Of a DNA stretch of 64,000 nucleotides, positions 25,965 to 34,351 are shown one piece after another. The stretch covers positions 70,253 to 134,252 of the forward strand of contig JAVBOH010000021.1 in the NCBI GenBank assembly GCA_031550725.1. Reading direction: 5' to 3'. The notes beneath the pieces are model-generated. The model was not told where the DNA came from, did not search any database, and saw only the letters and a list, made by a program, of their open reading frames with translations. The first letter of the stretch is position 1. The number at the start of each line of letters is the position of its first letter. The position numbers and the translations under genes were made by a program. The stretch comes from UBA946 sp031550725. Lineage in GTDB: Bacteria > Bacillota > Clostridia > Oscillospirales > Ruminococcaceae.

Positions 25965-25971
25965 ATAAAAA

Positions 25972-26511
25972 ATGCAAATAATAAATATGAATGAACTCAA
26001 TCAAACTCAGATTACAGAGGCAGCACAAATTCTGACAGACAGTCTTCCATATGGATGGGCGACATTACAGGATGCTTTTGATGAAATCAAAGAACGATTA
26101 ATTCCTGAAAATACATTAATTGTAGCTGTTGAAGACGGTGTAGTAATAGGTTGGGGTGGAATACTTGCACCAACATATGACGGTAATGTTTTTGAACTTC
26201 ATCCACTTGCTGTTAGAAGTGATATGCGAAAAAAGGGCGTAGGAAAGGCTATTGTTCTTGCACTTGAAGATACTGCAAGAAAACAAAGCGGACTTACAAT
26301 CTGGTTGGGTGCTGATGACGAGAAAGATAGTGGTGAAACATCATTTGCTAACGTTGATTTGTATGATGATTTTCCTGAGAAAATCAAAAGTTTTACATCA
26401 GGTACACATCAGTCAGGTTTCTACTTGAAACTTGGATATAAAATCATTGGTGTTATGCCAGATGCAAGTGGTATCGGTAAACCTGATATTTATTTTGGTA
26501 AAAGACTTTAA
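25972..26511 (+). CDS. AAC(6')-like aminoglycoside N-acetyltransferase
   Basis: The 179-aa GNAT protein has the features of chromosomal AAC(6')-I enzymes such as AAC(6')-Ii: GGILAPTYDGNVFELHPLAV, the acetyl-CoA loop MRKKGVGKAI, LTIWLGADDEKDSGETSF, and the ending YLKLGYKIIGVMPDASGIGK followed by PDIYFGKRL. It would acetylate the 6' amine of aminoglycosides, or a related amine. GGAGG sits 8 bases before the ATG and is masked by the leader hairpin. A strong terminator follows. Resistance itself is inference. Confidence 0.78.
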   Translation: MQIINMNELNQTQITEAAQILTDSLPYGWATLQDAFDEIKERLIPENTLIVAVEDGVVIGWGGILAPTYDGNVFELHPLAVRSDMRKKGVGKAIVLALEDTARKQSGLTIWLGADDEKDSGETSFANVDLYDDFPEKIKSFTSGTHQSGFYLKLGYKIIGVMPDASGIGKPDIYFGKRL

Positions 26512-26562
26512 CCAATATACTTCATTGCAGATTAATACAGTAATTAAAAATTAAAAGTTAAT

Positions 26563-26605
26563 AATTGCAATCCTAAAGAAATTTTGGGATTGCAATTTTT
26601 TTATT
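26563..26605 (+). terminator. Terminator of the acetyltransferase gene
   Basis: AATTGCAATCC (26563-26573) and GGATTGCAATT (26587-26597) arms followed by TTTTTATTTT. The stretch 26606-26749 shows no gene. Confidence 0.85.
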
Positions 26606-26749
26606 TTCACTAAAACACAATTCAAACTCAATTTGAACTCAATGTAGAAAGTGCAAAAGTATAGTATCATATATACATGAGGATGGTGCGAAAATATAAA
26701 GAGCTTGTACCAAAATCCTCAAATTCAAGTACAATGGAGGACAAATAAA

Positions 26750-26851
26750 ATGAGAGAATTAAGAAACAACACAAAAATTATTGGCATCGATCATGGTTAT
26801 GGGAACATCAAAACAGCAAATACGGTAACTCCAACAGGAATTATCGCATAG
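26750..26851 (+). pseudogene. N-terminal fragment of a ParM/StbA-like actin ATPase
   Basis: GGAGGAC precedes ATG, and 33 codons encode KIIGIDHGYGNIKTANTVTP, the phosphate-1 loop of plasmid-segregation actins common on clostridial elements. A TAG ends it, and the normal protein is 300 residues or more. It marks the left part of the mobile element. Confidence 0.7.
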
Positions 26852-27073
26852 CAAATAGATAGCTTTTTGGTGCTTATGCAGTGTTGATTTCATGCAAAAA
26901 CGATACTATTTTTATACAAAAATTTTTACCCAAAATGCAATGTATCATAATTGCCATAATGCAGTACCGTGTTGGTATAAGATTGTGATAATGTTGGTAC
27001 TGTATTGCAAATTAGCGTTATTGCATGTCATATGAATGCCATTATATGTGTCTGCCTGCATGTCGGAGTACGA

Positions 27074-27150
27074 ATCCCCAAAGCATTGTCATTGAAAATC
27101 ATCTCATGTGGATATATCAAAATTATATCACATGACAATGCCTTGGGGAT
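27074..27150. repeat. oriT-like inverted repeat
   Basis: A 19-bp arm at 27074-27092 (ATCCCCAAAGCATTGTCAT) matches its reverse complement at 27132-27150 except for one base. An inner hairpin CATGTG-type (27105-27134) shares three bases with it. Position upstream of mobC and relaxase fits a transfer origin. The rest of 26852-27255 shows no gene. Confidence 0.55.
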
Positions 27151-27255
27151 AGGCAGGTAGTACCGCTGTCTATACAAAATCCGGTTGAAAACGGATTTAA
27201 TATAGCCATTACGATACAACCTGCTCAGGAAGCTACGCTCCCCGAGACCTCTCAT

Positions 27256-27347
27256 GCAAATCAAATAGATTTGCAAAATCGCTCTAAGCGATTAAGTTAA
27301 GCATATGCAAATTATGCATATGCTAGATAGTATGCAATTAGCATACT
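27256..27347. repeat. Four consecutive hairpins before mobC
   Basis: GCAAATC/GATTTGC (loop AAATA), ATCGCT/AGCGAT (loop CTA), AGCATATGCA/TGCATATGCT (loop AATTA) and AGTATGC/GCATACT (loop AATTA) lie end to end just before the mobC ribosome site. They may be relaxosome or autoregulatory sites. Confidence 0.7.
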
Positions 27348-27366
27348 TACGAAAGGAGATTTTACT

Positions 27367-27738
27367 ATCGATAAAATCAAACGAATACGAGATCATCAGC
27401 TGTCATTTCGCTTGTCGGAGAAAGAATTCGAGCAATGGAATAAAAAGCATACAGCAAGTGGATTGTCACAAACAGATCTTTTTATCGCTATGATAAAAAA
27501 TACAGTCATTAAAGTGTATAGCTTTGATGATACCATAAAATCACTTGTTCATGAGCTTAGAAAAATTGGTGTAAACCTCAATCAGCTTGCATACATGGCT
27601 AACAGTGGTCGTGAATATCAAGCTGTATCGGAACTGCGTGAAATGTCAAAACAGCATAATATTGTAATGGAAAGTATTAAGGAGTTTCTTGAACATCCAA
27701 TACTTAATGCAAGTGTGCATAATACGGATGGTGATTAA
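27367..27738 (+). CDS. mobC: MobC-like relaxosome protein, probable non-AUG start
   Basis: The protein of about 123 residues helps the relaxase nick DNA at oriT. Seen: RDHQLSFRLSEKEFEQWNKK (ribbon-helix-helix-like start) and the MobC motif LRKIGVNLNQLAYMANSG. The family-like sequence extends upstream of the first TTG (27412) to about 27367. There the codon is ATC, placed 8 bases after GAAAGGAG. Either ATC is used as start or the start codon has been mutated. The relaxase ATG follows the stop directly. Confidence 0.75.
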   Translation: MDKIKRIRDHQLSFRLSEKEFEQWNKKHTASGLSQTDLFIAMIKNTVIKVYSFDDTIKSLVHELRKIGVNLNQLAYMANSGREYQAVSELREMSKQHNIVMESIKEFLEHPILNASVHNTDGD

Positions 27739-28911
27739 ATGTCGTTCGGAAATGTTAATGTTGCATATACACCATGCAAATCTGTCGGTCAGTTAAAGTC
27801 AGCAGAAAAATATATGCTTGGCAAAAAGTCTGAACAGATTAAAGCAGGTGTTATTAAAACTCAGGATAACCTTTATACTGCACTCGGATGTAATCGTGAT
27901 AACTTTGCAAATAATGTTCTTGTCACAAGAAAGCTTAATGGCAAAAGTTATGGCAAGCATAAGGATAACACCATACTTGCTCATAAAATGTCGCTGTCCT
28001 TTCATCCAGATGATAATTATAGAATTACATATGACATGGCTTTTAATATCGCAAAAGATTTTGCTGAGTATTTTATTCACTCGAAAGGTTATGAGGTATT
28101 ATCCGCCGTACATATCGATACTGACCATGTTCATGCACACCTTTTGATAAGTAATTGCAATATGGATACAGGTAAATCCTATCGTCGTAACCAAAAGGAT
28201 TTATATGAAATGTCAGAATATTTTGGTAAGCAGTGTCTGTCGCATGGACTTGTTAATTCTGTTCGCAATGATTTTTATAACCATGACTTAAACAAGCAGC
28301 GTGACAAGGAAATATTTGCTGAAAAGCAGATGAAACTTCGTGGAAAGGAAACCTTCAAGGATGAGCTTCGTGAAGTTATTCGGCTTGAAGTAGATGATCC
28401 AAATAATCATACCTTTGATGATGTTATCAAGGCTTTGAATGAGCATTATAATGTCGAGTGCCGTGTTTCAGGTAATACTGTTTCATATCGGCATCCAGAA
28501 TACAAGGATAAAAACGGAAAGCTTGTCTCCGTTCGTGGAAACAAGCTTGGTGAATTATATACAAGAAAGGGGATAGAACATGAGCTTACCAAGAAACAAC
28601 TCAGTATATCAGAGAACCATGGAACTGCCAGCACAAACACAGTCAACACAGACTACCGATTCGATACCGCAGAAGACAGACTTAGAAACTTTGTGGCAGA
28701 TGGTAATAGGACTTCGGGAAATGGACAGACGGGATGCGGAGGACAAGTACCAAGTGTCACTGCTGCTAGCAACAACCGAGCAAATGTGCAGGATAATGTC
28801 GGATTTCATGACCGAAACCGAGAACAATCTTTTGAAAATGAACAGCGACCAAATGAAATTACTGAACCTCCAAGATCAGTACAAAAGAGAAATAAAAGCA
28901 GAGGCAGATAA
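27739..28911 (+). CDS. Relaxase/mobilization nuclease (MobA/VirD2-like)
   Basis: The 390-aa relaxase nicks oriT and leads transfer. The three-His metal motif is visible as AVHIDTDHVHAHLLISNCNM, and the N-terminal part KSAEKYMLGKKS is typical. The ATG is fused to the mobC stop (TAAATG). The last 110 residues are rich in N, G, R and S, and they overlap the next gene in another frame for 332 bases, so the tail may be constrained by that gene. The element lacks a coupling protein or secretion genes here, so it would be mobilizable in trans. Confidence 0.87.
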   Translation: MSFGNVNVAYTPCKSVGQLKSAEKYMLGKKSEQIKAGVIKTQDNLYTALGCNRDNFANNVLVTRKLNGKSYGKHKDNTILAHKMSLSFHPDDNYRITYDMAFNIAKDFAEYFIHSKGYEVLSAVHIDTDHVHAHLLISNCNMDTGKSYRRNQKDLYEMSEYFGKQCLSHGLVNSVRNDFYNHDLNKQRDKEIFAEKQMKLRGKETFKDELREVIRLEVDDPNNHTFDDVIKALNEHYNVECRVSGNTVSYRHPEYKDKNGKLVSVRGNKLGELYTRKGIEHELTKKQLSISENHGTASTNTVNTDYRFDTAEDRLRNFVADGNRTSGNGQTGCGGQVPSVTAASNNRANVQDNVGFHDRNREQSFENEQRPNEITEPPRSVQKRNKSRGR

Positions 28912-29188
28912 AATTATTAATAGTACATATGAAAAAATCAAGACTGATCAAAGTGCTGCATTTGAGACTGTGATTGCTAATGCTCAAAAATCAGTTGATG
29001 GAATGGAAACGAAAATCAAGGGTTGTATTCAAAAATGTGAGGATGTGAATGACGACGTTAAGGATAATATTACTGCACTTCGTAAGTTTAATTGCCTTAG
29101 TGATTGGCTGTTTAATCTTTCACCACTTTTGGTGTTTGTTGATTTAGCTGTTAGATTGTTGGAGCATTTTGTGTGGGGACGGATTTGA
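28580..29188 (+). CDS. Coiled-coil membrane-anchored mobilization accessory protein
   Basis: The 202-aa frame begins inside the relaxase gene at an ATG with GAAAGGGGATAGAAC before it. It encodes a helical, charged coiled-coil (residues 80-165, for example QDQYKREIKAEADKIINSTY) and a hydrophobic C-terminal segment (LSPLLVFVDLAVRLL). Codon pattern and composition are more protein-like than the overlapping relaxase tail. It is probably an accessory transfer protein at the membrane. No exact family recognised. Confidence 0.7.
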   Translation: MSLPRNNSVYQRTMELPAQTQSTQTTDSIPQKTDLETLWQMVIGLREMDRRDAEDKYQVSLLLATTEQMCRIMSDFMTETENNLLKMNSDQMKLLNLQDQYKREIKAEADKIINSTYEKIKTDQSAAFETVIANAQKSVDGMETKIKGCIQKCEDVNDDVKDNITALRKFNCLSDWLFNLSPLLVFVDLAVRLLEHFVWGRI

Positions 29189-29195
29189 GTTACTA

Positions 29196-29777
29196 TCAAT
29201 TTAAGTTACCTAATTCTTTTAATACAATCTCTACAGATGTTTTTAGATTTTTAAACGCATAATCATCTGCTTCCTTCTCTGAAGGTAAGTTGCGATATTC
29301 TTGTGTCGATAATAAATTTGTTTGTTTAAAATTATATTTAGCAAATGAAATTTTATCAAAATTTAAACTCGCATACTTTAAGTAGTGAGCATATTCATGT
29401 AGTACAATAAAAGTAGCATAGTATATTAATTGCTCACAAATACTTATGTTTGTGTTATTGAAATATTTTTTATTTATCATTTCTTTAATTATTTTACCAT
29501 TCTCATTATTTAAATACCTAGACAGTTCATTTAATGTAATGTTTTGAAAGTAAAAACCATAAGGTGAATTCGGAGCTTCATAATTATAACTTTTATTCCA
29601 AGTATCTGATAGAATGTCTCTCTCTTCATTGTTTGTGCAATAATGAAACATACCTAATGTAAATTTTATATTTTTTCCTAGTGAATAAATTTCGAAATTA
29701 GTATTTTTAATTAGAATATTCGCAATTTTGAGTAAGTTAATATTTTCAAGATTAATATTGTTCCAGTTCAACAACAT
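29196..29777 (-). CDS. Putative zinc metallopeptidase
   Basis: The 193-aa protein has the HExxH motif in VLHEYAHYLKYA and a downstream EKEADDYAF, giving the third ligand Glu, the layout of gluzincin-type proteases including ImmA-like ones. It has no signal peptide. GAGGTG precedes ATG 29777. It lies 12 bp after the NTPase gene on the same strand, so the pair may act together. ImmA-like proteases often cleave repressors of mobile elements, but specific similarity is not shown here. Confidence 0.65.
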   Translation of the reverse strand: MLLNWNNINLENINLLKIANILIKNTNFEIYSLGKNIKFTLGMFHYCTNNEERDILSDTWNKSYNYEAPNSPYGFYFQNITLNELSRYLNNENGKIIKEMINKKYFNNTNISICEQLIYYATFIVLHEYAHYLKYASLNFDKISFAKYNFKQTNLLSTQEYRNLPSEKEADDYAFKNLKTSVEIVLKELGNLN

Positions 29778-29789
29778 AATAACACCTCA

Positions 29790-31499
29790 TTATATTTTTA
29801 TTAAACTTTCGAAATTGGAGGTTCCTTTCGTAAACTCACTCAAAATCTTCAACCGTTCAGCAACTGCATTTTCATCACCAGCAAAGATAACAGCATACAC
29901 CTCAAAAGCCTTTTTCACATAGCTTTCAGCTGACATCATATCACCAGTTTGCAAATAAATTATGCCAATATCAAAATACAAATCAGCATAATCAGAACAC
30001 ATATCAGTATGTGACTGCTTTATCATTTCTGCACACTTTTTCATTGCTCGGATTGCTTTTAAAGGCTCGCCACAGTCACTCATGAGGTTTGAATAATTGT
30101 GTAGCATAATGATAATGTCATTGTTAAGCTCATTATGTTCTGACATGAAAGCAATACCTTTTTCCATATACAGCTTTGCAGAATCTAAGTCACTGTTCAT
30201 ATGATAATAGTAGCCGAGATTCATATTCAAATTTGCTGCAAGGTGCTTATTTTGTTCAGGAATACAAGTATTAACAGCCTTATGAGAAAGGTCAATTGCT
30301 TTTTTCATGCTTTTACCGAACATAGCTTCAATAGCAGATTTACAATCATAAAGTAAAGCCATATCATTCGGTTGGAGTTCGTTTTTATACTTCTCCATTT
30401 CGGATACAATCAACTGCATACTTTTTTCATACATACACTTATCCATGTATGAAAAAGCATCTTCAATAAATCGGATATACATATTAATGTTATCTTTAGT
30501 CGCAATCGATATTATTCGTTCAATCACATTAAACAACAGCTTACTATATGAAATATCCTTGCCATGACACAAACAAATTTGCTCGATTGAGTTAAGAAAA
30601 CCAATACAGTTTGACACTGATGGTTTCAAATCAGCAATTGTAATTTCATGCAGCATAAGATGAAGTGAAATTGTATCGCCAGTACTGTTATGTATATAAC
30701 CGAGTTCAATCAGCTCATTTATATCATTCAGATTATCAAGATTAAGCCACTTTGCAAACATCCTTGCACGAATGCCATCACTTGAAATAAACGTCATACA
30801 TCGCATAATATTTTGCATATTTTCATCAAGTGTGTATAGCGAAAACAAGGTGTGAATGTGGTTGTAGTATGTAGCTTTACTGCTGATACCATCTTTTGTA
30901 ACATCAAATTTATCAGTAGTGTCAGGATTTACATTACATTCGGAAAGTCTTTGTAAAACCTCATTTGGCTCAAGTATTCCTTTTTGTAAAAGCCTTGCAG
31001 ACATTTCAACTGAAAGCGTATGACGATGAACAGTTTCGATGATTTTAATAATGGTTTCTTTGTTAGCTTTGGTATCTGAATAAAAATATTCTGAAATCTC
31101 AATAAGCTTATCAATGTCAGAAATTTCATTAAGTTCAAATTCTGTACCAGTTTCAAATTTACTTCTTGTGGTAAAAATTATTCTGCAATTGTATTTCATG
31201 ATTACATTTAAAAATGGCTCTTTTGCCACTGATGTATTGAAATTATCTATGATAATCAAGGTATCTTCTTTGAGATTTCTAAGGAAACGGTTATGCTTTC
31301 TGAAACGTTCTGTATCGTCATCATCAGGCAAATCCATCGCAAAATCCATATCAGTTATCATGTTTTGCAAGCTGCCATTGTAAGAAAAGTACAGAATATT
31401 CGTATACTCTTTCTTATGTTTATTGGCATATGCCTTTACAAATTCGCTTTTTCCTATACCAGCAATTCCTGTGATGAACACCTTATGCTGTTTTATCAT
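29790..31499 (-). pseudogene. STAND-type NTPase with TPR repeats, separated by a frameshift from its N terminus
   Basis: The 569-aa frame has Walker A GIAGIGKSEF, Walker B TLIIIDNFN and RIIFTTRSKFE, the NB-ARC style core, and a C-terminal half of helical TPR-like repeats. The same frame stays open upstream to about 31618 with conserved-looking LSPIVNDYIYG, IPKPCKHFCGR and NELTKLHKLM but has no ATG, GTG or TTG there. The missing start lies in the frame of 31586-32059, so the two pieces were one gene. Possible role: signalling or defence NTPase, or element regulator. Confidence 0.7.
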
Positions 31500-31585
31500 A
31501 AGTTTATGAAGCTTTGTGAGTTCATTAACTCTGCCACAAAAATGTTTGCATGGCTTTGGTATCTCACAACCATAAATATAGTCAT

Positions 31586-32059
31586 TTACAATAGGTGAAA
31601 GTGTACCAGTTGGTACAACGGATTATATTCACGAGCAACAAATTTGCGTTCTATTGCAAACATAAGAATATCAGTGATAAATGATTCTTTATCATCAAAG
31701 TAATCAAATAATTCCTGCTTTTTATCATTTGAAATGCTTGAATCATTCTGCATGAGGTCATAAAGCTCGCTTGCTGTCATGCTAGTATCAACAAACCTTT
31801 CAGCTATATTATTACGAATATCATTTTCAAGCATACCGTTGTTTTTACCATAAAATTTTATGATATATGGACTTAATGCAGCTTGTCCTTTAAGCCATCT
31901 GCAAATTTGTGCACTATCTAAAATGAATTCACTTGAATCATCACTTTTAATAAAGCTTGCAAAAACATTCTGAATTAAATCCATCTGACTAAAATCTTCA
32001 CTATTTTTGATGTTGTTCATAATTATTTGCATTACTGAATAAAAATCACAGATGTTCAT
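31586..32059 (-). pseudogene. N-terminal part of the frameshifted NTPase
   Basis: The frame encodes about 157 residues with ICRWLKGQAALSPYIIKFY and FITDILMFAIERKFVAREYN, an N-terminal helical domain that precedes the P-loop in related proteins. It should continue into the frame of the downstream piece through a -1 shift near 31605-31620. No classic slippery heptamer was seen there, so mutation or sequence error is more likely than programmed shifting. ATG 32059 follows GTGGTGA. Confidence 0.6.
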
Positions 32060-32149
32060 TACGTTCACCACATTCTTATGTTATTTGAAAATATTATACC
32101 ATAAATCACGTTAAAATTCAACAAATTATTAAATCAAAAGCAAATTATT

Positions 32150-32443
32150 ATATCAAAAGTCGAAGCGTTACTTGACGAATTATTAGTAGCTGATACAAAT
32201 ATTGTTTGTACCAGTTCAGCAAAAAAGGACATAAACAATGTTTACATCCCTGATAAAATCGATTCTATTGAAATGCTTACAATAAAGGAATGTACCGAAG
32301 TTGTCAGAGGGCTTTCCGAGCATACAATACGTCAGCTTATTACACAGGATAAACTTCCGCACATCCGTACAGGGCAGGGGAAACGTGGGAAAATTCTTGT
32401 ATCAAAGACAGCTTTGCTTAATTATATTGGTGGTGTGGCATAA
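32150..32443 (+). CDS. Excisionase-like helix-turn-helix protein
   Basis: A frame with MLTIKECTEVVRGLSEHTIR, QLITQDKLPHIRTG and LVSKTALLNYIGG matches the small winged HTH excisionases of clostridial elements. The conserved-looking N terminus (SKVEALLDELLVAD) reaches back to an ATA at 32150 with no ribosome site, so the true start is lost or non-standard. ATG 32273 is the first standard start and would leave 56 residues. In intact elements this gene precedes the integrase. Confidence 0.6.
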   Translation: MSKVEALLDELLVADTNIVCTSSAKKDINNVYIPDKIDSIEMLTIKECTEVVRGLSEHTIRQLITQDKLPHIRTGQGKRGKILVSKTALLNYIGGVA

Positions 32444-32447
32444 TAGT

Positions 32448-32472
32448 CTGACCGTAAAAATTTTACGGTCAG
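32448..32472. repeat. Perfect 25-base palindrome, copy 1
   Basis: CTGACCGTAAAA, A, TTTTACGGTCAG, four bases after the excisionase stop. A shortened copy lies at 63753-63776. It may be a terminator or a mobile palindrome. Confidence 0.7.
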
Positions 32473-32494
32473 GTATGTTGCTAGAGTATGCAAA

Positions 32495-32516
32495 ACCGTC
32501 CGATTTCTCGGACGGT
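32495..32516 (-). terminator. Conserved terminator, copy 1
   Basis: On the minus strand ACCGTCC, GAGAAATC, GGACGGT then TTTTG. It closes the GNAT/APH operon. Three near-identical copies follow in the window. Confidence 0.8.
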
Positions 32517-32553
32517 AATACACATTGATATTGACCTTATCAAAAACTATAAA

Positions 32554-33204
32554 TCAAGAAAATCTTCCATCATATTTTGTATCACCATAAAATCTGCTTG
32601 TAATCTTGCTGCCTTTATTAAACTTGCGAAAATAGTAATAGCATGATCCAAGTTGATTTTGTTTGTCGGTTAGATATTCATTCACTTCATTAAAATTCTC
32701 AGCATTGCAATCGCTGTAATGATAATCATATGGCACACGCTTCTCAAAAAGCTTAAAGCCACATTTCTGTGCAGTTTGGAATGATGCATGGTTATCGGTA
32801 TCCATCACAGCACATATAAAATCAAGTGATAATTTTTCAAGCAAATAATCTGACACAGCACTTCCAGCTTCGGCTGCATATCCATTGCCAGTGTGTTCAC
32901 TGCTAATGACCCAACCCATTTGAAGTTCATACAAATATTCCAAGTGACTAACAGTTATTGCACCAATTACAACATTGGTTTCTTTAAGACAAATAGCATA
33001 ATATGTTTCATGGGTGAAATCATAATTATTTTTGAATTGTCCTAAATATTGGGTACACTCTTTTACATCATCAATCGTTGCTTCTTGCTTAATAAATGAG
33101 GGGTTATACTTTAAAATTTGCTCATCATATTTAAGAGCAAGTAGTTGAGCTGCATCTGATATGATGAAATCTCGAATTATTAGGTGTTCTGTTTCAATAT
33201 ACAT
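32554..33204 (-). CDS. GNAT N-acetyltransferase (RimJ/RimL-like)
   Basis: The 216-aa enzyme starts MYIETEHLIIRDFIISDA, the typical RimJ-like opening, with EHTGNGYAAEAGSAV as acetyl-CoA loop and ASFQTAQKCGFKLFEKR at the end. It acetylates an unknown amine. ATG 33204 has AGGTG five bases upstream, and the stop of the kinase gene overlaps that ribosome site, so expression is coupled. Confidence 0.85.
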   Translation of the reverse strand: MYIETEHLIIRDFIISDAAQLLALKYDEQILKYNPSFIKQEATIDDVKECTQYLGQFKNNYDFTHETYYAICLKETNVVIGAITVSHLEYLYELQMGWVISSEHTGNGYAAEAGSAVSDYLLEKLSLDFICAVMDTDNHASFQTAQKCGFKLFEKRVPYDYHYSDCNAENFNEVNEYLTDKQNQLGSCYYYFRKFNKGSKITSRFYGDTKYDGRFS

Positions 33205-33212
33205 ATCATCAC

Positions 33213-34133
33213 CTATATTCCACATTTATTACGTGAATCATGAAGTAATGAAATCACTTTTTCTTGCATTGGTGTACCTGCATAGAACGTCAGCCAATCA
33301 AGTCCATACCACACATGAAGAACATCCTCAATATCATAAAAATCATTAATATCATAATCAGTTTCATAATTATCAAGAAAAGTTTTTCGACATGAATATG
33401 CAGTATCACTATCATAATTTAGCTTCATCCACAAAGTCATACGAGCAATGTCAGCAACAAAACAAAGTGATTGTGCATCATCCCAGTCAATAAGCGTTAT
33501 TTCATCTTCATTAACAAGAATGTTTTTAGATGAAAGGTCACCATGACAAATTACAGGTTCGAATTTATCACATGGTTTTAATCTCTCATAAATTGATGTG
33601 TTGATTTTCGTGAGTTCATCCGTTGTCATAAATCCAAGTGATAAAATGTAAGGTATATTATCATTCAAAACATCATACATGAAATCAGAGAAAGTTTTAT
33701 ACTGTGGATTACCATTTCCAATATAGCCAAAACCTGAAAGCTTGATTTTATGTACCTTTGAAACCAGTACTGCAAGTTTTTTGAACATCTCCAAAGTTTC
33801 TTCATTAGAAAGAGTAAGCTTGTCAGCTGTTATGCCCTTTAAACATTCCTCAATCAAATAACCATTCGGAAAGTTTTTATCATCTCGATTAAAAGCAAAT
33901 AATTCTGCATGAGCAATGTTATTTTCGCAAAGCATTTTGTTTATAAATGCAAGCTTATCATTTTCAGGCCAGTCAGCACTTTTGTAAATCTTAAAAATAT
34001 AATCTTTCTCATGTGTTTTAATCTTATATACATGATTGTTCGTTATGTTTTCAAACTGGTGTACTGATAAAATTCCTGTATTTAGAATGTCTTTTGATAC
34101 TATCATAATCGTATCATTTATATTAGAAATCAT
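33213..34133 (-). CDS. Aminoglycoside phosphotransferase/choline kinase-fold protein
   Basis: The 306-aa kinase-like enzyme has the catalytic loop VICHGDLSSKNILVN and the metal motif LIDWDDA. The N-terminal lobe is recognisable but short on motifs. The family phosphorylates small hydroxyl compounds, including choline or aminoglycosides; the substrate here is unknown. AAGAGGT precedes ATG. It is the first gene of the pair with the GNAT gene. Confidence 0.83.
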   Translation of the reverse strand: MISNINDTIMIVSKDILNTGILSVHQFENITNNHVYKIKTHEKDYIFKIYKSADWPENDKLAFINKMLCENNIAHAELFAFNRDDKNFPNGYLIEECLKGITADKLTLSNEETLEMFKKLAVLVSKVHKIKLSGFGYIGNGNPQYKTFSDFMYDVLNDNIPYILSLGFMTTDELTKINTSIYERLKPCDKFEPVICHGDLSSKNILVNEDEITLIDWDDAQSLCFVADIARMTLWMKLNYDSDTAYSCRKTFLDNYETDYDINDFYDIEDVLHVWYGLDWLTFYAGTPMQEKVISLLHDSRNKCGI

Positions 34134-34301
34134 AGTTAATACCTCTTTCTTATGGAAGTATTACCTCCATAAATCTTTTTGTTGTAGTCATCTTAAAAAT
34201 TCTCCTTTCGTGTCGTAATAATAGAAAGCCGAATTGCTTCCTATGTGGTAAATTATATCATATGTGTGTATTGGTGTCAAATTAATTTTTGTATAAGAAA
34301 A

Positions 34302-34323
34302 ACCGTCCAATTTCTCGGACGGT
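34302..34323 (-). terminator. Conserved terminator, copy 2
   Basis: Same hairpin as at 32495 with loop GAGAAATT and a following T-run on the minus strand. It lies after the GNAT gene at 34352. Confidence 0.8.
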
Positions 34324-34351
34324 TATAAAATATATAAATTTAACAACATAA

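Noticed and set aside
25752..25971. T-box riboswitch in the long leader
   Set aside because: The GGTGG sequence is a ribosome site for the leader peptide; the conserved T-box bulge and a terminator/antiterminator pair are missing.
27256..27347. Possible CRISPR array
   Set aside because: The hairpins have different sequences and no constant spacer length; they are separate inverted repeats.
31586..31625. Programmed -1 frameshift in the NTPase gene
   Set aside because: No slippery heptamer and no obvious downstream pseudoknot was seen; mutation or sequence error is simpler.
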